Shown here: in pieces, positions 9,814 through 16,024 of the stretch | How positions within the stretch are numbered: position 1 is the first letter of the stretch | Layout of the letters: each line of letters opens with the position of its first letter | Assembly (NCBI GenBank): GCA_000436695.1 | Contig: HF992549.1 | Location: forward strand, 1 to 17,731 | DNA: 17,731 bases | Origin: Prevotella sp. CAG:1185 | GTDB taxonomy: Bacteria; Bacteroidota; Bacteroidia; Bacteroidales; Bacteroidaceae | Direction: 5' to 3' | Notes under the pieces: model-generated | Databases searched by the model: none | Seen by the model: the letters and a program-made list of their open reading frames with translations, nothing else | Told to the model about the DNA's origin: nothing | Program-made: the position numbers and the translations under genes

Positions 9814-9844
9814 TTTGTTTTTATTATAAAATGTGTTATATTTG
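9814..9844 (+). promoter_or_regulatory. Bacteroidota-type promoter (-33 TTTG, -7 TATATTTG)
   Basis: TTTG at 9814-9817 is followed after 19 bases by TATATTTG at 9837-9844. Both boxes match the Bacteroidota primary sigma consensus (TTTG and TAnnTTTG) exactly and the spacing is typical. Transcription would start near 9851. The next gene begins at 10200, so the product would be an mRNA with a long leader, or possibly a separate small RNA. Confidence 0.6.
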
Positions 9845-10120
9845 TAAAATTGAAAGTTAGAGTGGATTGTTTAGAGGCTCTTGTTAACCATTTTTAGGCT
9901 GGCATATACCGAGATGCAGATTTACTACATTTTGTAAGAGTCATTTCTATGAAGTTCATTCCAAGTTAATGTAATCTAATCATGTGACAATGATATATTG
10001 TTTCTTCTCTAAAGTTAATACAAATATAAATTATTGATTGACTTTAAGTAGGGATGTTTTTTATAAACTGAGAATATTTTGTTGCAATGGATATGAATAT
10101 GTAAAATTCAATACTCTAGT

Positions 10121-10152
10121 GTTGGAGCAAAGTTTTAGAAAGTATAATTTTA
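10121..10152 (+). promoter_or_regulatory. Weaker proximal promoter candidate
   Basis: GTTG at 10121-10124 and TAATTTTA at 10145-10152 are separated by 20 bases. This matches 3 of 4 and 7 of 8 informative-type positions of the TTTG/TAnnTTTG pattern. It would give a leader of about 40 bases for the gene at 10200. Such near matches are common in A/T-rich DNA, so this is only a candidate alternative to the distal promoter. Confidence 0.3.
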
Positions 10153-10199
10153 ATATGGAGTTTAATAACTCTTATGTTTAATTTAAAATAAATTGTGTT

Positions 10200-12194
10200 A
10201 TGATTAAAAGATTACTTTCTTTGGTAACCGTCCTTTTGGCGTTTTGCTTTATAGGCAATGCGCAGGTGTTGAAAAGGAGTGAGAGGAGTATTGGTCTTAA
10301 TAAGGTGGTAAGGCCAAATTCTCTTACGCGTGCAAGTTCAGATGGAGCACTATTCAGCTATGGTATAACACCTGAGTCTTATGTCGGTGCAGGTGCAAAT
10401 CATTATGATTGTGCCATTTTTGTTCCTGGTAAATTTGCCGGAAACAGTATAGATGTTATTGGATTCTACCTCGTTGACAAGTCAGCTCTTACTAATGTAA
10501 AATGTTGGATTGCAAAGGATCTTCCTTCAAACCTGACAACAGACTGTATGTATGCTGCAGATGTAACTTCTTTGTCTGATTTGATGACATCAGGTCTGCC
10601 TTGTCTTGTAAAGACTTCTGGTGTAAAAGTTCCTGAGGGAGGATGCTATGTAGGATATTCTTTTGATGTATCAGATTTGGCAGCTGAATATGGACAGTAT
10701 CCAATAGCATTTGATGGCGGTATAGACAAAGAAGGTGGAGCTTACCTTAAATTCACAGGCGAAGATTGGAGTAATATGTATGGACAGGGCTTCGGTAACC
10801 TTCTGACAATGGTTCAGATGTCTGGCGACAACTTTGTTGGAGATGCTGCATCTTTCTCTAAAACTTCATTTAACAGAGTTATCGGAGCTGTTAACGGAAC
10901 AGCAAAGGTAAAGGCTACAATAATGGGTGAAGGTGTTAATCCTGTTACATCTTTAAGCTATACAGTAAAGGATCTTTCAACCGGTGCCGTTTCTTCTGAG
11001 CAGACAGTTTCAGCCGATGGCATTGCTTTCTATGAGACAGGTTCTGTAGTATTTGAAATTCCTGTAGGAAGTGAATACAGCTTGAGTGATAAAGAGATAA
11101 CAATTACAAAAGTAAATGGCGAAGCTAATGCTGCAACTGATAATGTTTCTATGACAGGATCTGTATTGGTTGTAACAAGAGAAGTGCCACGTAACATTGT
11201 AGAAGAGGAATTTACCGCAACAGGTTGTCCTTATTGTACAAGAGGATATGCCGGAATGGACGCTCTTCATGACAAATATCCTGACAGATTCATTGGTATT
11301 GCTGTTCATGGTGATGTGAATTATTCTGACCCGATGAGAATTACCGACTATAACACAGTTATGTCCGGCATAGGAGGATTTCCGACCGCATTACTGAACA
11401 GAATTAATGAGGTTGATCCTTACTTTGGTTCTTCATCAGGCACACTGCTCGGTATCGTTAATGATGTTGAGTCTTACATGGGTCCTGCTGAAGCTGAGGT
11501 TGTTGTTTCACCAGTGTGGAACGAGAATCAGACAGTAATTGAAGTTAATACAAACGTTACATTCTTATATAATGGCGACACAGCACCTTACGCTTTAGGC
11601 TATGTATTGCTCGCAGACGGTCTGACTGGCACTTCATACAACTGGTGGCAGTATAACGGCTATTATGGCACAACAGGTCTGGCCACAGAGCCTTATCTGA
11701 ATGCTTGGACAACAAGAGGTACTATAGTTGAGGGTATGTTCCAAGATTATTATGGCAACTCTATTGACGCTTGCATGGTTCAGGATATGGTTTATGATCA
11801 CATCGCAATCAAGGCAACAAGCGTAAGCAAAGGTGTTTCAGGTTCTATCAAGGCTCCTATCGTTGCAGATCAGGTACAGACTCATACTACAACATTTAAT
11901 CTGAGCAACGGTGTTAAGTCAAAGACAGGTGATAACCTTCTCCAGGACAAATCTAAGTTGAAGGTTGTTGCGTTGCTGTTCAATACAAAGACCGGCGAGA
12001 TTGTTAACGCTGCTCAAAGCGAAATCGCTCCTTATGGAAGCACTGGTATTGAGAACGTTTCTAACTCAGCTGACAATGTTAAGGAAGTAGCACGCTACTC
12101 AATCGACGGAACTCAGCTCAATGCTCCTGCAAAGGGTATCAACATCGTTAAGATGTCTGACGGTACAACAAGAAAAGTTCTCGTTAATGAGTAA
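10200..12194 (+). CDS. Omp28-like secreted thioredoxin-fold protein with T9SS tail
   Basis: A 664-residue secreted protein. Residues 1-21 form a Sec signal peptide ending FIGNAQ, a usual Bacteroidota cleavage context. Residues about 45-220 look like an all-beta, jelly-roll-type domain, followed by an Ig-like segment (about 235-325). From about 330 comes an Omp28-like thioredoxin-related domain: EEFTATGCPYC with C343 and C346 as a CxxC pair, a following helix, AVHGD, and GGFPTALLNR with P395 where a thioredoxin-fold cis-proline is expected. The last residues (about 627-664, ARYSIDGTQLNAPAKGINIV and after) match the T9SS type A C-terminal sorting domain, so the protein is probably exported by Sec and moved across the outer membrane by T9SS. 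A disulfide redox role is an inference from the CPYC pair; substrates are unknown. Its last 34 codons nearly match those of the convergent gene at 13171-15177. It appears monocistronic, ended by the terminator at 12238. Confidence 0.85.
   Translation: MIKRLLSLVTVLLAFCFIGNAQVLKRSERSIGLNKVVRPNSLTRASSDGALFSYGITPESYVGAGANHYDCAIFVPGKFAGNSIDVIGFYLVDKSALTNVKCWIAKDLPSNLTTDCMYAADVTSLSDLMTSGLPCLVKTSGVKVPEGGCYVGYSFDVSDLAAEYGQYPIAFDGGIDKEGGAYLKFTGEDWSNMYGQGFGNLLTMVQMSGDNFVGDAASFSKTSFNRVIGAVNGTAKVKATIMGEGVNPVTSLSYTVKDLSTGAVSSEQTVSADGIAFYETGSVVFEIPVGSEYSLSDKEITITKVNGEANAATDNVSMTGSVLVVTREVPRNIVEEEFTATGCPYCTRGYAGMDALHDKYPDRFIGIAVHGDVNYSDPMRITDYNTVMSGIGGFPTALLNRINEVDPYFGSSSGTLLGIVNDVESYMGPAEAEVVVSPVWNENQTVIEVNTNVTFLYNGDTAPYALGYVLLADGLTGTSYNWWQYNGYYGTTGLATEPYLNAWTTRGTIVEGMFQDYYGNSIDACMVQDMVYDHIAIKATSVSKGVSGSIKAPIVADQVQTHTTTFNLSNGVKSKTGDNLLQDKSKLKVVALLFNTKTGEIVNAAQSEIAPYGSTGIENVSNSADNVKEVARYSIDGTQLNAPAKGINIVKMSDGTTRKVLVNE
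12078..12179 (+). repeat. Sorting-domain repeat, copy A (inverted with 13183-13284)
   Basis: These 34 codons (from GTT AAG GAA to AAA GTT) encode the T9SS sorting tail. They match 97 of 102 bases of the 3' end of the opposing gene when that is read on its own strand. The differences are one Ser/Ala codon (2 bases) and three single synonymous changes (Leu, Ser and Lys codons). The match stops sharply on both sides: upstream codons and the final codons (LVNE versus VVE) differ. The two copies are inverted and separated by 1003 bases. Confidence 0.95.
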
Positions 12195-12237
12195 AATATA
12201 AGCTCAGAACTGATTTTGTTCAGAACTAAATAAATAA

Positions 12238-12295
12238 GGCCATCGGAAAAGGCCGGAGCCGAAACAAAGGCTTTGCTTTTCCGATGGTCTTTTTT
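12238..12295 (+). terminator. Intrinsic terminator after the 10200-12194 gene
   Basis: GGCCATCGGAAAAG (12238-12251) pairs with CTTTTCCGATGGTC (12276-12289) over 14 base pairs with one wobble, followed by six T (12290-12295). The 24-base interior can itself form a small hairpin (AGCC with GGCT). It starts 43 bases after the stop codon. Confidence 0.92.
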
Positions 12296-12441
12296 GTGCT
12301 TTTATATAATCAGTTTTGCCCATGTGTTTTGTTTGACTTAAATCCAAATCGTCATTATACAGCACATAGCTTTATCAATTTTTTGCCTTCATGCTTTCAG
12401 TCCGTCTTGTCGTTTTTATTGGCGTCTTTTTGTTCGCTTGT

Positions 12442-12635
12442 TCTTGACATAGTCCGTTATGCCTGCGAAAAGACAAACGAAAATCCGCTCAATATAAAGC
12501 AAAAATATATACCGAAACTTAATTCTACATTAGTATTAAGGCTAAGTCACATAATTAATATTCTGCCGGATGGTTTTCTTCTATTGAACGTATTGTCGTT
12601 TGTCTTTCCGCGGGCAGAAATATATTATGTCAAGA
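12442..12635. repeat. Long imperfect inverted repeat (foldback, MITE-like)
   Basis: The two halves of this 194-base segment are inverted copies. TCTTGACATA at 12442-12451 is repeated exactly, inverted, at 12626-12635. After 8 or 9 unmatched bases, 12460-12480 matches inverted 12596-12616 at 19 of 21 positions (core AAAGACAAACGA). The match continues inward without gaps through 12497/12579 at 13 of 17. About 80 bases remain in the centre, with further weak inverted similarity (shared TTAATT). A terminal-repeat foldback element or a large RNA hairpin are both possible. I find no target-site duplication. Confidence 0.6.
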
Positions 12636-12659
12636 GAATATAAACGCCACGGCGGCAAT

Positions 12660-12685
12660 AGAAGACATAAAGCCTGCTAAAATCA
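12660..12685. repeat. Direct repeat unit, copy 1 (with 12916-12938)
   Basis: The segment starts AGAAG and ends GCTAAAATCA. It resembles 12916-12938, which also starts AGAAG and ends GCTAAAATCA, at about 20-22 of 26 aligned positions with small gaps. The similarity seems to continue outward on both sides (AATATA before, ATATG/TTATG after). It is part of the decayed repeat family described for this region. Confidence 0.45.
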
Positions 12686-12915
12686 TCAATATGCTTGTAG
12701 AATTCAATAAATATGCAGCGTGATACTGTTTAATTTTACCTGTTTGCGCCCTTGATTGTATATTGTTGCTTATGCCTTTCTGTTCTCATTTTACAATTTA
12801 AATTTTAGGTATAAGCTGTTTCGCGTTGATAAAGTGTACAGATACACTCGCGTAGAGCCGCAATATTTTCGCCGTGTCGTCTTCATTTGTCATGTACGCG
12901 TAAATATACATCCAA

Positions 12916-12938
12916 AGAAGTTAATGCCGCTAAAATCA
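12916..12938. repeat. Direct repeat unit, copy 2 (with 12660-12685)
   Basis: Second copy of the AGAAG...GCTAAAATCA motif, three bases shorter than the copy at 12660-12685. The flank upstream (about 12858-12890, with AATATTTTCGCCG and TCTTCATTTG) resembles the matching flank near 12557-12587 of the first unit, which supports a common origin. Confidence 0.45.
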
Positions 12939-13102
12939 AATTTATGATGTTCTGCGTTTACGGATATTCCATATAAAGAGCATAAATACTACAGCAGAGA
13001 ATAATGGCCGCATTTCTGTTATGGCCATACTTGCGCATAAAAATAGGCAAATCATATATATATGTGCCGTATTTTCATGCTGCCGTAAATTCCTTTGCAC
13101 AT

Positions 13103-13137
13103 AAAAAGGGACTGTCCCGTTTTTGGAACAGCCCCTT
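13103..13137 (-). terminator. Intrinsic terminator of the 15866-13171 operon
   Basis: Read on the - strand, AAGGGGCTGTTCC (13137-13125) pairs with GGGACAGTCCCTT (13118-13106) over 13 base pairs with two G-T wobbles and a 6-base loop, followed by a T run (13107-13103). It starts 33 bases after the stop of the 13171-15177 gene. On the + strand the same hairpin lacks a good T run. Confidence 0.92.
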
Positions 13138-13170
13138 AATTTTATGTCTTTCTAAATAATAGAAATCTTA

Positions 13171-15177
13171 TTATTCTACAACAACCTTTCTTGTTGTACC
13201 GTCTGACATCTTAACGATGTTGATACCCTTTGCAGGAGCATTAAGCTGAGTTCCGTCGATAGCGTAGCGTGCTACTTCCTTAACTTCACCGGTTGTAATG
13301 ACAGGTTTCTGGATTCCTGTTGTTTCACCGACTTTTACCATATTTGTGTTGCTTACCCAAACATCGTTTACATTACTTGTAATGTAGTTGCCTTCAATCT
13401 TTACAGGACGAGAGATGAAAGCTATTACGTTCATGTTGTCTGCGTTCCAGCTGTTGTCCAGTGTAACCTCATATTCGTTGCTGTATGTGTTGGCGCCTGT
13501 CCAGTTGATGGCATCGCCGAAGTTAGCAGAAACAACATCTCTGAGGACGTGGTCGTGTGGATAATTCGGTATTCTGTTGCTTCCGCTAAGCTGAAGACCG
13601 GTCAGGCCGTCTTCTGTCAGATATACGCATACAACGTCATCTTTTAAGATAGACTTAACGTTGTTGTTTCCTTCACCAGAGACATTAATCTTGAGCTTTC
13701 TTGTAGTCTTGTCGTATGTTGTAGCAATGTTTACAGATGCGAATGCTGGAATGCTGCTGTTGATGTTGTCAATCATATTGCTGAAAGCAGTTGAGTATGA
13801 ATCAACATAGCTGTCGTTGATACCGATGCTTATTGCTGTTGTGCCGTTGGGGTTGAGGTTTGGCTCTGCGATATACGCTCTGTTGAATGATGCGCTTGGG
13901 AATACAGATACCTCTAATACAACGAGGTTGTCGCCCTCAGTTGTTGTGTATTCGTCTTTTATCTTTCCGTAGTCAGTGTGTATTGCAACCCATGCAAGGT
14001 CGTTGCGCTTTGCGTTAAGTGCGTTCAGGAAGTTATATCCGTAAGGACAGTTAGGACATCCGGCAGATGTAAACTGCTCAACGAGAGTCTTTTGTTTACC
14101 TACAACGTCTTCTGTTCCATATACATTGAAGTCAATGCTGAACGAGTCGTCGTCTGTGTTTACAGTAGGTTTAGTTCCGTTAATGTCAGCAACAGATATT
14201 GTCAGCTTGTGAGGTTCAGCCACGTTTAAGTCGGAAGGAACATTGAATTTATAAGTATATACTGCCTCTTGGCTGCTGACTGCTACAGGAGTTTTAATCT
14301 GGTCAACAACATTGTTGTCCAGCTCTACATTCAGTGTATAAGAGTTTGCCTGCTTGTTGCCTAAGTTCTTCAGGCTCATAGATACGTCCATATTTCCGCC
14401 TTTCTGATAGATAGTCTGCGGAACACCTCCGACAATAGATAAGTCGTCGTCGCTGTATGAGCCACCTTTTACAACAGCCTGAATACATAAATTTCCATAT
14501 TGAGTTCCCATGGTGAACCATCCCGGCTGATTGTTTTTATTTAAGTCTCCGTAGACCATAAAACCATAGTCACTTGCATTGTTGTTAAATGTATAGTCAG
14601 TCAATAGCGGATAGCTGTCTTCAGTATTGGTAGATTTTTGTGTATACTTAAAACTAATTACATAGCTCATTCCGTTCTCGATAGTTACAGGTGTTGACAG
14701 AGTTACGTCGTTCCATCCGGCAACGGTAGTGCTGACCTCCTGTTCTGATACGGCCTGATACATTTTACCTGCGTTAAGGTCTAATGGATAAATAGACACT
14801 TTAGATGCTCCTACCGGGCAAGCCAGACCGAAGCGTACTTTAGTTATTTGGCCGCCCACAGCTTTGCTTATTTCGTTTGGTGTAAGCGCAATGCCTGCCT
14901 CTAATTGTCCCGGATAACTGGGTAATCCCAGACTGCTTTGGCCTGACATGTCAAGGTCGTCTGTCGTATAGTAGCCAACTATACGCTCACCCTCTTCCAA
15001 GGCAATCTTATTGGGCTGGTTTGCCTTGTTCTTAAGCGGTTCTGACTTAAAGCCGGCAACATCGCTTCGCTTTACTAACTTTTGGGAAACATTGTTTCCC
15101 GGAGTAAACTTTTCTTGTGCATTAGTAACTGCGATTGACAGCAGGAATGCTGATAAGCAAAGTAAAATCTTTTTCAT
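13171..15177 (-). CDS. Omp28-like secreted thioredoxin-fold protein with T9SS tail (second paralogue)
   Basis: A 668-residue secreted protein with the same layout as the gene at 10200 but low overall sequence similarity. The signal peptide covers residues 1-20 (ending TNAQ). A beta-sandwich domain follows (about 55-240), then a CARDB/Ig-like domain (about 245-350), then the Omp28-like thioredoxin-related domain: VEQFTSAGCPNC with C374 and C377, AIHTD, and SVFPSASFNR with P427 in the likely cis-proline place. The C-terminus (about 632-668) is a T9SS type A sorting tail almost identical in DNA to that of the 10200 gene. The start is 14 bases after the stop of the upstream gene at 15192-15866, so the two form an operon. 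The CPNC pair differs from CPYC of the paralogue, which may mean a different redox potential; catalysis is not shown by sequence alone. Confidence 0.85.
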   Translation of the reverse strand: MKKILLCLSAFLLSIAVTNAQEKFTPGNNVSQKLVKRSDVAGFKSEPLKNKANQPNKIALEEGERIVGYYTTDDLDMSGQSSLGLPSYPGQLEAGIALTPNEISKAVGGQITKVRFGLACPVGASKVSIYPLDLNAGKMYQAVSEQEVSTTVAGWNDVTLSTPVTIENGMSYVISFKYTQKSTNTEDSYPLLTDYTFNNNASDYGFMVYGDLNKNNQPGWFTMGTQYGNLCIQAVVKGGSYSDDDLSIVGGVPQTIYQKGGNMDVSMSLKNLGNKQANSYTLNVELDNNVVDQIKTPVAVSSQEAVYTYKFNVPSDLNVAEPHKLTISVADINGTKPTVNTDDDSFSIDFNVYGTEDVVGKQKTLVEQFTSAGCPNCPYGYNFLNALNAKRNDLAWVAIHTDYGKIKDEYTTTEGDNLVVLEVSVFPSASFNRAYIAEPNLNPNGTTAISIGINDSYVDSYSTAFSNMIDNINSSIPAFASVNIATTYDKTTRKLKINVSGEGNNNVKSILKDDVVCVYLTEDGLTGLQLSGSNRIPNYPHDHVLRDVVSANFGDAINWTGANTYSNEYEVTLDNSWNADNMNVIAFISRPVKIEGNYITSNVNDVWVSNTNMVKVGETTGIQKPVITTGEVKEVARYAIDGTQLNAPAKGINIVKMSDGTTRKVVVE
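13183..13284 (-). repeat. Sorting-domain repeat, copy B (inverted with 12078-12179)
   Basis: The - strand codes 34 residues of T9SS tail that match copy A at 97 of 102 bases. The upstream partner gene in the same operon (15192-15866) has a clearly different tail in both protein and codons, so the identity is not a general property of sorting tails in this genome. Confidence 0.95.
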
Positions 15178-15191
15178 AATAACTTGATTTT

Positions 15192-15866
15192 TTATTTAAC
15201 AACTACTTTAGTGGTTTTTCCGTTTGCGTATTTCACTATGTTAATGCCTTTTTGCGGCTCTTTTATTTCTTTTCCGTCCAAAGTATAATATGCTGAAATC
15301 TTTTTGTCGTTTTCAGTAATGTCATTAATTCCTGTAGAATTCTTGTCATAAGTGAAGTTTACTGTAACAGACGGTCCGTAAGCTTTAAATACATAAGTTA
15401 TAATAGGTACGCCTGCAAGACTTCCTTCTTGCTCTTCCATAACCTTTAATTTAAAGGTTGCAGAGCATGTTCCGTAATCTTGAGGTATCCATTCTGTTTG
15501 AAAACTTCTTGTTTCATTAGCTGTCATGAGCTCGGTTCCGTTTGTATATTGTTCTCCTACATTACTTGCAATTATGCAGTTGGACGGAAAACAGCAATAA
15601 AGGCTTCCGTTATCCATACTGTTTATAGTGAAGTCCACTGCGGCTGGAGTATCCGTGTTGGCATTGTTCTTTACGTACAAGCCTGTGCTTATTTGATAAT
15701 ATTGTTGAATTCCATCGTTAACATATTCCAGCTTTCCCTCAATCGTAGAGCCGTCGTTGACAATGTTTCCGTTTTCGTCGACAAACTGCAGCGTGTTGTC
15801 AACTTGTGCGTTGGCCATACATATATATATCATGGACGCAACGAATAAACTTATTAACCTTTTCAT
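15192..15866 (-). CDS. Small secreted protein with T9SS sorting tail
   Basis: A 224-residue protein that I do not recognise as a named family. Residues 1-20 are a signal peptide ending MANAQ. The body (about 22-170) is rich in Asn, Thr, Ser, Val and Tyr with alternating beta-strand-like patterns, suggesting one Ig-like or beta-sandwich domain. It has four cysteines after the signal peptide (C91, C92, C97 and C134) that could form disulfides. The tail (about 188-224: ISAYYTLDGKEIKEPQKGIN then a KVVVK end) fits a T9SS type A sorting domain. It is the first gene of an operon, with a strong promoter 72 bases upstream of its start and the Omp28-like gene 14 bases downstream. A role as partner or substrate of that protein is possible because of the cysteines and linkage, but this is only inference. 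Confidence 0.75.
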   Translation of the reverse strand: MKRLISLFVASMIYICMANAQVDNTLQFVDENGNIVNDGSTIEGKLEYVNDGIQQYYQISTGLYVKNNANTDTPAAVDFTINSMDNGSLYCCFPSNCIIASNVGEQYTNGTELMTANETRSFQTEWIPQDYGTCSATFKLKVMEEQEGSLAGVPIITYVFKAYGPSVTVNFTYDKNSTGINDITENDKKISAYYTLDGKEIKEPQKGINIVKYANGKTTKVVVK

Positions 15867-15937
15867 TTGTGTTTAATTATTTTACTTATTTTGTATATAA
15901 ATTAGGAATAACATTGATTTACCATAATTGCATTTCG

Positions 15938-15969
15938 CAAATATAACACTTTGTTAAATACGAAACAAA
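15938..15969 (-). promoter_or_regulatory. Bacteroidota-type promoter of the 15866-13171 operon
   Basis: Read on the - strand, TTTG (15969-15966) is followed after 20 bases by TATATTTG (15945-15938). Both boxes match the consensus exactly with ideal spacing. Transcription would start near 15931, giving a leader of about 65 bases before the ATG at 15866. Confidence 0.75.
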
Positions 15970-16024
15970 TTTTTATCAAATAAAATATCTGATTTATGGT
16001 TTTATGTATATCCTTGCATTTTTT

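Larger units (their letters stand above)
9761..10199 (+). other. A/T-rich intergenic region and probable long leader
   Basis: There is no convincing gene between the rpoC terminator and the gene at 10200. The stretch is very A/T rich. It holds a good Bacteroidota promoter at 9814-9844 and a weaker candidate at 10121-10152. If the first is used, the mRNA leader is about 350 bases long. Small hairpins are possible: a 5-bp stem at 9979-9994 (ATCAT/ATGAT) and a 10-bp A/T-rich stem of 10010-10019 with 10037-10046. Near the start codon GAGTT/AACTC can pair around a 4-base loop (about 10159-10172). Two very short ATG frames (7 and 6 codons, near 9915 and 9949) are probably chance. I recognise no known riboswitch. 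Confidence 0.5.
12296..13102. other. Gene-free region with decayed repeat units
   Basis: About 800 bases between two facing terminators hold no gene I can support. The open frame at 12284-12643 begins inside the terminator T run, has no family resemblance and unlike codon use. By eye the stretch contains several related units of roughly 100 bases: one inverted (about 12340-12520) and three in the other orientation (about 12555-12700, 12855-12960 and 12985-13065). On the - strand three of them can be read as short hydrophobic peptides: one ends near ILMILAGFMSSIAAVAFIFS (stop at 12629-12631), and a 37-codon frame at 12942-13055 has a membrane-like stretch and a C-terminal RKRR. These could be remnants of a small membrane protein gene or a non-coding repeat; the alignments are by hand and gapped. 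Confidence 0.4.

Noticed and set aside
10021..10028. TATATTTG box on the - strand before the 10200 gene
   Set aside because: There is no -33 box at a suitable distance and no - strand gene to drive.
12284..12643. 119-codon open frame on the + strand
   Set aside because: It starts inside the terminator stem, has no recognisable domain, and runs through the inverted repeat. Its composition is that of unselected A/T-rich DNA. It may hold a repeat remnant but is not a supported gene.
13000..13026. Short palindrome ATGGCC...GGCCAT
   Set aside because: Only 6 base pairs with a 13-base loop and no T run; too weak for a terminator or a confident operator.
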